A stretch of 64,000 nucleotides of DNA from Chryseomonas sp014190935 (GCF_014190935.1 NZ_JACHVV010000003.1:850843-914842), one strand, 5' to 3'. Counted from the stretch's first letter, positions 53,533 through 62,877 are shown. Translations and numbers: made by a program. The notes: generated by a model from the sequence alone, not told the origin.

Positions 53533-55080
53533 TCAGGCCGGGGCGCGACCCAGACGGCGCAGCAGTCGAGCCGGCAGGGCCTCCAGCTGTCCCGCGCGCC
53601 CCAGCTCCACCACCAGCGCCCGATCCTGCTCGGCGGGTTCAAGCGGGTCCTGCGCCTGGCGCTGGGCTGCCACCACCGCGAGGGTGGCTTCGGAAGGATC
53701 GCTCCCCTCGGCCTGCCGCTCCTGCAGCCAGCGGGCGATGAGCTCGTCGTCCGCCTGACAATCGATGATCAGCAGGGGGGCGGCCTGGGCTTCGGCCAGG
53801 GCCTGGGCCGCGGCGCGCTGGGCCTGCTTGAGATAGGTGGCGTCGAGCACCAGCGGATAGCCGGCCGCCAGCACCTGGGCGCCGATCTCGTGCAGGCGCG
53901 CATAGGTGGCTTCGCCGGCTGCGGCGCTGTAACGGGTGGCCTCGTCGCTGTCGGCATAGAGGCGCTGGCGCTCGACATCGGATCTCAGGCGAATGGCGCC
54001 GAGCGCCTCCACCAGGGCCAGGGCCACGGTGCTCTTGCCGATGCCCGAGACACCATGCATCACCGCCGCGAAGGGCTGGGGCACCTGGGTGTAGCCCTCG
54101 GCCAGGGCCGTATAGCTGCGATAGCTGGCGAGAATCTCGGCCCGCAGCGCCGGCTCCTCGGCCTGGCCCAGGCGGAAGAGGGCGATCTTGGCGCGCACCA
54201 TGGCGCGATAGGCCTTGTAGAAGTCGAGCAGGGCAAGGCCGGCATAGTCGCCGGTCGCCTCGAAGTAGGCATTGACGAATCTGTTGCTCAGCGCCTTGAG
54301 GCCACGGTCTTCCAGGTCCATGGCCAGGAAGCCGGCATCGCCCATGGTGTCGGTCAGGCGGAAGGGCTCGTTGAACTCGATGCAGTCGAACAGCACCACC
54401 TCGCCGTCGAGCAGGGTGGCGTTGGCCAGATGGATGTCGCCATGGCATTCGCGGATGAAACCGTCACGGCAGCGGGCTTCGAACAGCGGCAGCAGGCGGG
54501 CGTAGCTGGCTTCGGCCCAGGCTTCCAGCTGGTCGAGCTGCTTGAGGTCGGCCGCCTCACCGAGCATGGCGCGGATCTGCTCGAAATTTTGCCGCACCGG
54601 CGCCATGGCGGCGTCCGGAGTGCACAGCGGATGCTCGGTCGCCACTTGAGGCGCTGCCAGGTGGAAGCGGGCGATCTGTGCGGCCAGGGCGTCGATGTGC
54701 GCCTCGGTCAGTTCGCCGCGCTGCTGCACTTCGCTGAGCAGCTGGCTCTGGGGAAATTCGCGCATGCGCAGGGCGTATTCGATCACCGGACCGCGGCCAT
54801 CCAGCTCGGGGGCGGCTTCGCTGCCGGTGATGGCCACCACGTCCCGGTAGAGATCGCGGGTCAGGCGCTGGTTGAGGCGCAGCTCCTCACGGCAGAAGTG
54901 GCCACGGGCCTCCAGGTCGGTGAAGTCGAGGAAACCGAAATTCACCGGCTTCTTGATCTTGTAGGCGACCTCGCCGGTCAGCACGACCCAGGAAATATGG
55001 GTTTCGATGACCCGGAACGCCGAGGTGGGGTGGGGATAGAGCGCCGGGTTCTGCAGGGCGGAAATCAGGAGCTGGCTCAC
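53533..55080 (-). CDS. Bifunctional aminoglycoside phosphotransferase-like/P-loop kinase-like protein
   Basis: A 515-residue two-domain protein. Residues about 1-320 resemble the APH family: KIKKPVNFGFLDFTDL, ECHGDIHLANATLL (catalytic HGDxHxxN, about 217-230) and LFDCIEFNEPFR. Residues about 330-515 form a P-loop kinase: MHGVSGIGKSTVALAL (Walker A, about 340-355), LRSDVERQR and LVLDATYLK. This fused form is common in proteobacteria with unknown substrate; it is not a proven drug-resistance gene. GTG start with AAGGA upstream; the long in-frame extension to 56805 is antisense to mrcB and rejected. Confidence 0.85.
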   Translation of the reverse strand: MSQLLISALQNPALYPHPTSAFRVIETHISWVVLTGEVAYKIKKPVNFGFLDFTDLEARGHFCREELRLNQRLTRDLYRDVVAITGSEAAPELDGRGPVIEYALRMREFPQSQLLSEVQQRGELTEAHIDALAAQIARFHLAAPQVATEHPLCTPDAAMAPVRQNFEQIRAMLGEAADLKQLDQLEAWAEASYARLLPLFEARCRDGFIRECHGDIHLANATLLDGEVVLFDCIEFNEPFRLTDTMGDAGFLAMDLEDRGLKALSNRFVNAYFEATGDYAGLALLDFYKAYRAMVRAKIALFRLGQAEEPALRAEILASYRSYTALAEGYTQVPQPFAAVMHGVSGIGKSTVALALVEALGAIRLRSDVERQRLYADSDEATRYSAAAGEATYARLHEIGAQVLAAGYPLVLDATYLKQAQRAAAQALAEAQAAPLLIIDCQADDELIARWLQERQAEGSDPSEATLAVVAAQRQAQDPLEPAEQDRALVVELGRAGQLEALPARLLRRLGRAPA

Positions 55081-55219
55081 GGGCGGTCCTTGTAGGAAAT
55101 GAATGGCGGCATTATCGCTGCCAGGGCGGTCCACGCAAGCCACGACACCGGGAAGGGGCATCCTTGAACCCCAGCTGACGAAGCGCTGGCAGGCCGCTGT
55201 CGGCCAACGGGCAAGTGCG

Positions 55220-55225
55220 TATAAT
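55220..55225 (+). promoter_or_regulatory. TATAAT -10 element close to the mrcB start
   Basis: A perfect TATAAT ends eight bases before the mrcB ATG, so a transcript from it would be nearly leaderless. The -35 candidate CTGTCG 17 bases upstream is poor. Confidence 0.35.
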
Positions 55226-55233
55226 GCGCCGCC

Positions 55234-57582
55234 ATGAAGCGACCCCGATCCTCTCGTTCCCGCAAGCGCAAGACCTTTGACTGGCGCCGTCTGTCCGGCT
55301 GGGCAGTCAAGCTTGGTCTGGTCGCGCTGGTAGCCCTGGCTGGCGTATGCATCTATCTGGATGCCGTGGTCCAGGAAAAATTCTCCGGCAAGCGCTGGAC
55401 CATCCCGGCCAAGGTCTATGCCCGACCGCTGGAATTGTTCAATGGCGTCAAGCTCAGCCGTGATGACTTCCTCACCGAACTCGATGCCCTCGGCTATCGC
55501 CGCGAGAAGACCGTGGACGGCCCCGGCAGCGTTTCCGTGGGTGCCTCCACGGTCGAGCTGAACACCCGCGGCTTCCAGTTCTACGAAGGCGTCGAGCCGG
55601 CCCGGGCGATCCGCGTGCGCTTCGCCGGCGGCACCGTCTCCGGCGTCAGCGCCCTGGATGGCAGCAATCTGGCCGTGGCCCGCCTGGAACCGCTGATGAT
55701 CGGCGGCATCTATCCGGCGCATAACGAGGATCGCATCCTCATCAAGCTCGATCAGGCGCCACCGCACCTGGTCGATGGCCTGGTGGCGGTCGAGGACCGC
55801 GAGTTCTGGCATCACCACGGCGTCTCGCCCAAGTCCATCGCGCGCGCCGTCTGGGTCAACGCCACCAGCGGTCAGGTGCGCCAGGGTGGCAGTACCCTGA
55901 CCCAGCAGCTGGTCAAGAACTTCTACCTCACCAACGAGCGCAGCATCACCCGCAAGGGTACCGAAGCCCTGATGGCGCTGCTGCTGGAGCTGCACTACAG
56001 CAAGCAGGAGATCCTCGAGGCCTACCTCAACGAGGTGTTCCTCGGTCAGGACGGCTCGCGCGCCATCCACGGCTTCGGTCTGGCCGCCCAGTACTTCTTC
56101 GGCCAGCCCTTCAGCGAACTGAAACTGCATCAGGTAGCCCTGCTGGTCGGTCTGGTGAAGGGCCCGTCCTACTACAACCCGCGTCGCTATCCCGAGCGCG
56201 CCATGACCCGTCGCAACCTGGTACTCGACCTCATGGCCGAGCAGGGCGTGGTCAGCGCCACCGAGGCCGAGGCTGCCAAGGCCCGCCCGCTGGGCATCAC
56301 CAAGGCCGGCAGCCTGACCAACAGCTCCTTCCCGGCCTTCGTCGACCTGGTCAAGCGCCAGCTCAAGCAGGACTATCGCGACGAAGACCTCACCGAGGAA
56401 GGGCTGCGCATCTTCACCAGCTTCGACCCGATCCTGCAGACCAAGGCCGAAGCGGCCATGGGCGAGGCCATGAAGCGCATCGACGGCCGCAAGGGTGCGG
56501 AAAACGTCGAGTCGGCTATGGTGGTGACCAACCCGGAAACCGGTGAGGTCCAGGCGCTGCTGGGTGGCCGCGATCCGCGCTTCGCCGGCTACAACCGCGC
56601 CCTCGATGCGGTGCGCCAGGTCGGCTCGCTGATCAAGCCGGCGGTCTATCTCACCGCCCTGGAACGCCCCAGCAAGTACACCCTGACCACCCTGATCCAG
56701 GACGAGCCCTTCTCGGTGAAAGGCGCCGACGGCCAGGTCTGGCGGCCACAGAACTACGAGCACAAGGCGCACGGCACCATCTTCCTCTACCAGGGGCTGG
56801 CGCATTCCTACAACCTCTCCACGGCGCGGCTGGGCCTGGACCTGGGGCTGCCCGAGGTGCTCAAGACCGTCGAGCGCCTGGGTGTGAGTCGCGCCCTGCC
56901 GCCTTACCCGGCGACCCTGCTCGGCGCTGGCGCCCTGACGCCCATGGAAGTGGCGACCATGTACCAGACGTTGGCCAACGGCGGCTTCAATACGCCGCTG
57001 CGCAGCATCCGCAGCGTGCTCGACGCCAACGGCGAGCCGCTCAAGCGCTATCCGTTCCAGATCGAGCAGCGCTTCGATACCGGCGCCATCTACCTGGTGC
57101 AGTACGCCATGCAGCGCGTCATGCGCGAGGGCACCGGTCGCTCGGTCTACAACCAGATCCCCACCAGCGTGAACCTGGCAGGCAAGACCGGTACCACCAA
57201 CGATTCCCGCGACAGCTGGTTCTCCGGCTTCAGCCAGGATCTGCTGGCGGTGGTCTGGCTGGGGCGCGACGACAACGGCAAGACACCGCTGACCGGTGCC
57301 ACCGGCGCCCTGCAGGTCTGGAGCAACTTCATGCGCCGCGCCGATCCGGTCTCCCTGGACATGCCGGTGCCGGAAAACATCACCCAGGCCTGGGTCGATG
57401 CCACCACCGGCCGCGGCACGGATCCCTCGTGTCCCAATGCCGTGCAGATGCCTTATATTCGCGGCAGTGAGCCGCCAGCGGGCGCTTCCTGTGGCGCACC
57501 GGCCGCACCCGCCACCGGCGGCAACGGCAACGGCAACAGCGGCAGTCCGGTCATGGATTGGGTCAAGGGTTGGTTGAATTGA
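55234..57582 (+). CDS. mrcB: Penicillin-binding protein 1b (PBP1b)
   Basis: A 782-residue class-A PBP: short basic tail, one membrane helix (about 26-46), UB2H-like region (about 60-150), glycosyltransferase domain with VEDREFWHHHG and RQGGSTLTQQLVKNF (about 187-233), and transpeptidase domain with the serine in VGSLIKPAVYL (about 464-474), SYN and KTGTTND (about 651-657). It polymerises and cross-links peptidoglycan at the inner membrane. The next gene encodes its likely lipoprotein activator. Confidence 0.96.
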   Translation: MKRPRSSRSRKRKTFDWRRLSGWAVKLGLVALVALAGVCIYLDAVVQEKFSGKRWTIPAKVYARPLELFNGVKLSRDDFLTELDALGYRREKTVDGPGSVSVGASTVELNTRGFQFYEGVEPARAIRVRFAGGTVSGVSALDGSNLAVARLEPLMIGGIYPAHNEDRILIKLDQAPPHLVDGLVAVEDREFWHHHGVSPKSIARAVWVNATSGQVRQGGSTLTQQLVKNFYLTNERSITRKGTEALMALLLELHYSKQEILEAYLNEVFLGQDGSRAIHGFGLAAQYFFGQPFSELKLHQVALLVGLVKGPSYYNPRRYPERAMTRRNLVLDLMAEQGVVSATEAEAAKARPLGITKAGSLTNSSFPAFVDLVKRQLKQDYRDEDLTEEGLRIFTSFDPILQTKAEAAMGEAMKRIDGRKGAENVESAMVVTNPETGEVQALLGGRDPRFAGYNRALDAVRQVGSLIKPAVYLTALERPSKYTLTTLIQDEPFSVKGADGQVWRPQNYEHKAHGTIFLYQGLAHSYNLSTARLGLDLGLPEVLKTVERLGVSRALPPYPATLLGAGALTPMEVATMYQTLANGGFNTPLRSIRSVLDANGEPLKRYPFQIEQRFDTGAIYLVQYAMQRVMREGTGRSVYNQIPTSVNLAGKTGTTNDSRDSWFSGFSQDLLAVVWLGRDDNGKTPLTGATGALQVWSNFMRRADPVSLDMPVPENITQAWVDATTGRGTDPSCPNAVQMPYIRGSEPPAGASCGAPAAPATGGNGNGNSGSPVMDWVKGWLN

Positions 57583-57593
57583 GAGGTCCCAAG

Positions 57594-58370
57594 GTGACGA
57601 AAGCAGTCTGGCCGGTGATGATCGCCGGTGTTCTCCTCGCCGGTTGCGCCGCGCCGCAGCGTGGCGCCATTCCCGTGGTCGATTCCGGCGGTCCGGTGTC
57701 CAACGGCGAACTCTATCGCCAGGGCAACAACCGGCCCCTGCCGGCGCAGCGCCAGGCTCCGGTGGCCGCAGCGCCCAGCGCGCCGGCCGATGCCGGGGTG
57801 ACCGTCATGGTGCCGGGTGGCAGTTCCGCGCCCCTGGAGACCTATGCCGCGCCGGCGGCCTCGGCGCCGCTGATCACCTCGTCCAGCCCCAGCGCGCCGC
57901 CCGCCCAGGCGCCGGTGCAGCCCAGCTATTCGCAGCCGGTCTATCCGCCCGCCACTCAGGGCGCCGCCGCAGCTGCCAGCAGCGCGCCGACCGGCATCCC
58001 CTCCGCCAGCACTTCCACGGGGGGCGGCCTAGCTGCCGACGAGCAACTCGACGGTCCGGTGCTGGCCCTGCTGACTACCGCCCAGCAACAGCAGAGCGGT
58101 GGCGACCTCAACGGCGCCTCCTCGAGCCTGGAGCGCGCGCAACGCATCGCGCCGCGCGAGCCCCAGGTGCTCTATCGCCTGGCCCAGGTGCGCCTGGCAC
58201 AGAACGATCCGGCCCAGGGCGAGCAACTGGCCCGTCGTGCCCTGACCTACGCCAATGGTCGTCCAGCCCTGCAGGCCAGCCTCTGGCAGCTGATCGCCCA
58301 GGCCCGCGAGGCCCAGGGCGATGCCTCCGGGGCCGCGCTGGCCCGGCAGAAGGCGCAGGTGGGTACCTGA
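57594..58370 (+). CDS. lpoP: LpoP-like outer-membrane lipoprotein activator of PBP1b
   Basis: A 258-residue lipoprotein: signal peptide with lipobox LLAGC (Cys near 19), a long Pro/Ala/Ser-rich linker (about 40-150) able to cross the periplasm, then a TPR-like domain (about 155-255; LERAQRIAPREPQVLYRLAQ). LpoP, identified in P. aeruginosa as the activator of PBP1b, has this build and is co-encoded with the PBP1b gene, as here. GTG start with GAGAGG; the ATG at 57558 lies inside mrcB and is rejected. Confidence 0.85.
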   Translation: MTKAVWPVMIAGVLLAGCAAPQRGAIPVVDSGGPVSNGELYRQGNNRPLPAQRQAPVAAAPSAPADAGVTVMVPGGSSAPLETYAAPAASAPLITSSSPSAPPAQAPVQPSYSQPVYPPATQGAAAAASSAPTGIPSASTSTGGGLAADEQLDGPVLALLTTAQQQQSGGDLNGASSSLERAQRIAPREPQVLYRLAQVRLAQNDPAQGEQLARRALTYANGRPALQASLWQLIAQAREAQGDASGAALARQKAQVGT

Positions 58371-58696
58371 TGGACGAGCGCCTGCCTGCCCTGGCCGATC
58401 AGCTGCTGCAGATCGAGCGTGAATTGCGCCTGCTCGGTTGGTGGTCGGCGCAGGCGCCCAGCGCCGAGGCCCTGGCCAGCCAGGAGCCTTTCTGCGTCGA
58501 TACCCTGAGCTTCGCCCAGTGGCTGCAGTGGATCTTCGTGCCGCGGATGAAGCTGATCATCGAAAGCGATGCGGTCCTGCCGGCGCGCTCGGGCATCCGG
58601 CCGATGGCCGAGATGGTCTACCAGGGCAATCTCGATCCGGTCCTGCCCCTGCTGGCGTCCCTGGCCGAATTCGACCGCATCATCGAAAGCGCCTGA
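58370..58696 (+). CDS. YqcC family protein (DUF446)
   Basis: A 108-residue alpha-helical protein: LLQIERELRLLGWWSAQAPS at the N-terminus and FAQWLQWIFVPRMKLIIES in the middle are diagnostic of the family. Function unknown. The ATG overlaps the lpoP stop (TGATG), indicating coupling with the mrcB-lpoP transcript. In enterics yqcC lies near truC, so the link to cell-wall genes here is positional only. Confidence 0.9.
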   Translation: MDERLPALADQLLQIERELRLLGWWSAQAPSAEALASQEPFCVDTLSFAQWLQWIFVPRMKLIIESDAVLPARSGIRPMAEMVYQGNLDPVLPLLASLAEFDRIIESA

Positions 58697-58697
58697 G

Positions 58698-59162
58698 CTA
58701 CTTGCCGCAGTTCTGCTCGATGGACAGCTGGGTCTCGGCCAGCCGCTGCTGACGCTCCTCTTCGCTCAGCCGGCGCGTCTCGCCACGACCGGACTGCACC
58801 AGGATGCGCGGATTGTTGCGCAGCTGCGCCAGATTCTGGCGCGCCTGGTCGCACTGCCCCTTGAGCTTGTTCTGCTCCTCGCGCACCTGCGCCTTCACCT
58901 GGCGATCCAGCTCCTGCTGCTGGGCATCGTTGGACACCGATGGCTGCTGGGCGCCGTTGGGCATCTTGTAGGTGGGCGCGCTGCCACCGCCATTGATCTG
59001 CGGCGCCGTCTTCACGTCCACCTCGTTGGCCTTCTGGCCCTCGGGCGGCTGGGCACTGAAATGGGTGACGCCCTTGTCGTCGGTCCACTTGTAGACCTGC
59101 GCGGCCTGGGCGGACAGGCTGCAGGCGAAAGCCAGGGCGGAAAGCCAGAAGATCGAGCGCAT
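58698..59162 (-). CDS. DUF4124 domain exported protein
   Basis: A 154-residue exported protein. Signal peptide about 1-20 (FACSLSAQAA), then the short beta DUF4124 segment QVYKWTDDKGVTHFSAQPP (about 21-39), a Gly/Pro linker, and a helical Gln/Glu/Arg-rich coil (about 80-150) ending at Cys. Convergent with the yqcC-like gene with a one-base gap. Periplasmic, role unknown. Confidence 0.85.
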   Translation of the reverse strand: MRSIFWLSALAFACSLSAQAAQVYKWTDDKGVTHFSAQPPEGQKANEVDVKTAPQINGGGSAPTYKMPNGAQQPSVSNDAQQQELDRQVKAQVREEQNKLKGQCDQARQNLAQLRNNPRILVQSGRGETRRLSEEERQQRLAETQLSIEQNCGK

Positions 59163-59560
59163 GGGAATCCTGGAAGGGGAGAGGACAGGACCTCACTATA
59201 AGAGGAGACGTCGACCTTTTCATCACGACTGATCGCCGACGACCGATTGCGCCCGGTTGCACCTTTCGGCTTGACTTGCACCGGTCGAATGCGAACAATC
59301 CAAAGTTCGCTGTAGCGAGTCGGCCCAAAGCTGACTGCTCGGCAGACCATGAGGTGCCTACCCGCGCCGCCACAGTCAAATACCCTGCACCGCGTTACCT
59401 CGCGTCGGGTGGAAGCTCCAGCATTCATCGGAATCTTCCAACAAGGCTTTCTAGGCAGCTGAATCGTCGGTGACCACCGTCGCCCATGCTCTGCCTTGCA
59501 GTCAACCGAACCTTGAGCGTCCTCAAATGGGCGCTCGCCATGCGTGGAATGAGGTGATAC
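59163..59560. other. 398-base region upstream of ilvI with long leader
   Basis: No gene supported. TTGACT (59271-59276), 17 bases, AACAAT (59294-59299) is a plausible sigma-70 promoter, giving a leader of about 255 bases before ilvI. I looked for an Ile/Leu/Val-rich leader peptide and found none. Small inverted repeats such as GGTGACCACC near 59469-59478 are present. Confidence 0.4.
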
Positions 59561-61285
59561 GTGGAGCTATTAACTGGCGCTGAGATGGTCGTCCGCTTCT
59601 TGCGCGACGAGGGCGTGAAACACATCTACGGGTACCCGGGTGGTGCCCTGCTGCACATCTACGACGCCCTGTTCAAGGAACCGGCGCTCAACCACATCCT
59701 GGTTCGTCACGAGCAGGCCGCCACCCACATGGCCGACGGCTATGCCCGCGCCACCGGCAAGGCCGGCGTGGTCCTGGTGACTTCCGGTCCCGGTGCGACC
59801 AACGCCATCACCGGCATCGCTACCGCCTACATGGACTCCATCCCCATGGTGGTCCTGTCCGGGCAGGTGCCGAGCAACATGGTGGGCACCGACGCCTTCC
59901 AGGAAACCGACATGGTCGGTATCTCCCGGCCGATCGTGAAGCACAGCTTCATCATCAAGCACCCCTCCGAGATTCCCGAAGTCCTCAAGAAGGCCTTCTA
60001 CCTCGCCGAGTCCGGACGTCCCGGTCCGGTGGTGGTCGACATTCCTAAGGACATGGGCGATCCGACCAAGAAATTCGAATACGTCTATCCGAAGAAGATC
60101 AAGCTGCGCTCCTACAATCCGGCGCAACGCGGTCATTCCGGGCAGATCCGCAAGGCCATCGAGATGCTGGTGGCGGCCAAGCGCCCGGTTCTCTACGCCG
60201 GTGGCGGTGTCATCCTCGGTGGCGCCTCCGCGGCCCTCACCGAGCTGGCGCGCCTGCTCAACCTGCCGGTCACTAATACCCTGATGGGCCTCGGCGGCTA
60301 TCCGGGCAGCGATCGCCAGTTCCTCGGCATGCTCGGCATGCACGGCAGCTACCCGGCCAACCTGGCCATGCACCACAGCGACGTCATCCTCGCCGTGGGC
60401 GCGCGCTTCGATGACCGCGTCATCAACGGCGCCACGCGCTTCTGCCCGAACGCCAAGATCATCCACGTCGACATCGACCCGGCGTCGATCTCCAAGACCA
60501 TCAAGGCCGACGTGCCCATCGTCGGCCCGGTCGACAGTGTCCTCACCGAGATGGTCGCCGTGGTCCGCGAGCTGAGCGAGAAGCCCCACGCCGAAAGCCA
60601 GGCCGCCTGGTGGAAGCAGATCGAGGAATGGCGCGGCGGCCGCGAGATGTTCCCCTATGACAAGGGCGACGGCAGCATCATCAAGCCGCAGACCGTCATC
60701 GAGACCCTGTACGACGTCACCGCGGGCGATGCCTACATCACCTCGGACGTGGGCCAGCACCAGATGTTCGCCGCCCAGTACTATCGCTACGACAAACCCA
60801 ATCGCTGGATCAATTCCGGTGGCCTCGGCACCATGGGCTTCGGCTTCCCCGCGGCCATGGGCGTCAAGCTCAACTTCCCGGACGCCGACGTCGCCTGCGT
60901 CACTGGTGAAGGCAGCGTGCAGATGAACATCCAGGAACTCTCCACCTGCATGCAGTACGACCTGCCGGTGAAGATCGTCTGCCTCAACAACGGTGCCCTG
61001 GGCATGGTCCGCCAGTGGCAGGACATGCAGTACAGCAGCCGGTACTCCCACTCCTACATGGAATCCCTGCCGGACTTCGTCAAGCTGGCCGAGGCCTATG
61101 GCCACGTCGGCATGCGCATCGAACGTCTGGAAGACCTCAAGCCGATGATGGCCGAGGCCTTCGCCATGAAGAATCGCCTGGTCTTCCTCGACATCGCCGT
61201 GGACAACACCGAACACGTCTACCCGATGCAGATCAAGGACGGCGCGATGCGCGACATGTGGCTGAGCAAGACGGAGCGGACTTGA
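59561..61285 (+). CDS. ilvI: Acetolactate synthase large subunit
   Basis: A 574-residue ThDP enzyme for the first step of Val/Leu/Ile synthesis. RHEQAATHMADGYARATGK (about 47-65, catalytic Glu), GPGATNAITGIATAYMDSIP and GEGSVQMNIQELSTC (about 449-463, ThDP motif) are intact. GTG start with GAGGTGA upstream; sequence MELLTGAEMVVRFL is the usual Pseudomonas N-terminus. Followed by ilvH after two bases. Confidence 0.96.
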   Translation: MELLTGAEMVVRFLRDEGVKHIYGYPGGALLHIYDALFKEPALNHILVRHEQAATHMADGYARATGKAGVVLVTSGPGATNAITGIATAYMDSIPMVVLSGQVPSNMVGTDAFQETDMVGISRPIVKHSFIIKHPSEIPEVLKKAFYLAESGRPGPVVVDIPKDMGDPTKKFEYVYPKKIKLRSYNPAQRGHSGQIRKAIEMLVAAKRPVLYAGGGVILGGASAALTELARLLNLPVTNTLMGLGGYPGSDRQFLGMLGMHGSYPANLAMHHSDVILAVGARFDDRVINGATRFCPNAKIIHVDIDPASISKTIKADVPIVGPVDSVLTEMVAVVRELSEKPHAESQAAWWKQIEEWRGGREMFPYDKGDGSIIKPQTVIETLYDVTAGDAYITSDVGQHQMFAAQYYRYDKPNRWINSGGLGTMGFGFPAAMGVKLNFPDADVACVTGEGSVQMNIQELSTCMQYDLPVKIVCLNNGALGMVRQWQDMQYSSRYSHSYMESLPDFVKLAEAYGHVGMRIERLEDLKPMMAEAFAMKNRLVFLDIAVDNTEHVYPMQIKDGAMRDMWLSKTERT

Positions 61286-61287
61286 AC

Positions 61288-61779
61288 ATGAGACACATCA
61301 TCTCCCTGCTGCTGGAAAACGAGCCCGGTGCCCTGTCCCGCGTGGTCGGCCTGTTTTCCCAGCGCAACTACAACATCGAAAGCCTCACGGTCGCCGCGAC
61401 CGAGGATCCGACCCTGTCGCGCCTGACCCTGACCACCATCGGCCAGGAAGAGACGGTCGAGCAGATCACCAAGAACCTCAACAAGCTCATCGAGGTGGTG
61501 AAACTGGTCAACCTGTCCGAGAGCGCCCACATTGAGCGCGAACTCCTGCTGATCAAGGTCAAGGCCACCGGCGCCCAGCGCGCCGAGGTCAAGCGCACCA
61601 CCGATATCTTTCGCGGCCAGATCGTCGATGTGGGCAGCAGCGTGTATACCATTCAGCTGGCGGGCACCAGCGAGAAGATCGACAGCTTCATCCAGGCGAT
61701 CGGCGCCGCGTCCATCCTCGAGGTGGTGCGTAGCGGCGTGACCGGAATTTCCCGTGGCGACAAAGCCCTGAGCATCTGA
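61288..61779 (+). CDS. ilvH: Acetolactate synthase regulatory subunit
   Basis: A 163-residue subunit giving valine feedback and full activity to IlvI. The ACT domain (about 1-75) has LLENEPGALSRVVGLFSQRNYNIESL (as two halves around SRVVG); the C-terminal domain includes IDSFIQAIGAASILEVVRSG. Start MRHIISLLLENEPG, standard for the family; upstream frame extensions are shadows. Part of ilvI-ilvH-ilvC. Confidence 0.96.
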   Translation: MRHIISLLLENEPGALSRVVGLFSQRNYNIESLTVAATEDPTLSRLTLTTIGQEETVEQITKNLNKLIEVVKLVNLSESAHIERELLLIKVKATGAQRAEVKRTTDIFRGQIVDVGSSVYTIQLAGTSEKIDSFIQAIGAASILEVVRSGVTGISRGDKALSI

Positions 61780-61805
61780 TACCCCCTTTTCCAGGAGAAC
61801 CTGCA

Positions 61806-62822
61806 ATGCGCGTTTACTACGACAAAGACTGTGACCTTTCCATCATCCAGGGCAAGAAGGTCGCCATCATCGGCTACGGCTCCCAGGGCCACGCCCACGC
61901 CTGCAACCTGAAGGACTCCGGCGTCGACGTCGTCGTCGGCCTGCGCAGTGGCTCGGCCACCGTGGCCAAGGCCGAGGCCCATGGCCTGACCGTCAAGCCG
62001 GTCAAGGACGCCGTCGCCTCCGCCGACGTGGTCATGATCCTGACCCCCGACGAATTCCAGTCCAAGCTGTACAAGGACGAGATCGAGCCGAACCTGAAGC
62101 AGGGCGCCACCCTGGCCTTCGCCCACGGTTTCGCCATCCACTACAACCAGGTCGTGCCCCGCGCTGACCTGGACGTCATCATGATCGCGCCCAAGGCGCC
62201 GGGTCACACCGTGCGCTCCGAGTTCGTCAAGGGCGGCGGCATCCCTGATCTGGTCGCCGTCCACCAGGACGCTTCCGGCAATGCCAAGAACGTCGCCCTG
62301 TCCTACGCCTGCGGCGTCGGCGGCGGCCGTACCGGCATCATCGAAACCACCTTCAAGGACGAGACCGAAACCGACCTGTTCGGCGAACAGGCCGTGCTGT
62401 GCGGTGGTGCGGTCGAGCTGGTCAAGGCCGGTTTCGAAACCCTGGTCGAAGCCGGCTACGCGCCGGAAATGGCCTACTTCGAGTGCCTGCACGAACTGAA
62501 GCTGATCGTCGACCTCATGTACGAAGGCGGCATCGCCAACATGAACTACTCGATCTCCAATAATGCCGAGTACGGCGAGTACGTGACCGGCCCCGAGGTG
62601 ATCAACGCCGAGTCGCGCGCGGCCATGAAGAATGCGCTCAAGCGCATCCAGAACGGCGAGTACGCCAAGATGTTCGTGGCCGAGGGCGCGTCTAACTACG
62701 CCTCCATGACCGCCTACCGTCGCAACAACGCGGCTCACCCGATCGAGCAGGTTGGCGAGAAGCTGCGGGCCATGATGCCCTGGATCGCGTCTAACAAGAT
62801 CGTCGACAAGACCAAGAACTGA
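61806..62822 (+). CDS. ilvC: Ketol-acid reductoisomerase (class I)
   Basis: A 338-residue NADPH enzyme making dihydroxy acids from acetohydroxy acids. GYGSQGHAHACNL (about 24-36) is the NADPH loop; GLRSGSATVAKAE next; metal ligands in ETTFKDETETDLFGEQAVLCGG (Asp/Glu near 190-194). Length is the short class-I form. CAGGAGAAC precedes the ATG; terminator follows at 62860-62877. Confidence 0.97.
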   Translation: MRVYYDKDCDLSIIQGKKVAIIGYGSQGHAHACNLKDSGVDVVVGLRSGSATVAKAEAHGLTVKPVKDAVASADVVMILTPDEFQSKLYKDEIEPNLKQGATLAFAHGFAIHYNQVVPRADLDVIMIAPKAPGHTVRSEFVKGGGIPDLVAVHQDASGNAKNVALSYACGVGGGRTGIIETTFKDETETDLFGEQAVLCGGAVELVKAGFETLVEAGYAPEMAYFECLHELKLIVDLMYEGGIANMNYSISNNAEYGEYVTGPEVINAESRAAMKNALKRIQNGEYAKMFVAEGASNYASMTAYRRNNAAHPIEQVGEKLRAMMPWIASNKIVDKTKN

Positions 62823-62859
62823 TCGGGCAGGGCGTTAGCCCTGCAACGAGCGGTAAAAG

Positions 62860-62877
62860 ACGCGGCCTCGGCCGCGT
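62860..62877 (+). terminator. Terminator of ilvIHC
   Basis: ACGCGGC/GCCGCGT 7-bp stem around CTCG, followed by TTTTTATT. Confidence 0.92.

Noticed and set aside
55081..56805. N-terminal extension making the kinase-like gene 1090 codons long
   Set aside because: It is antisense to the well-supported mrcB coding sequence; the protein family begins at the GTG at 55080.
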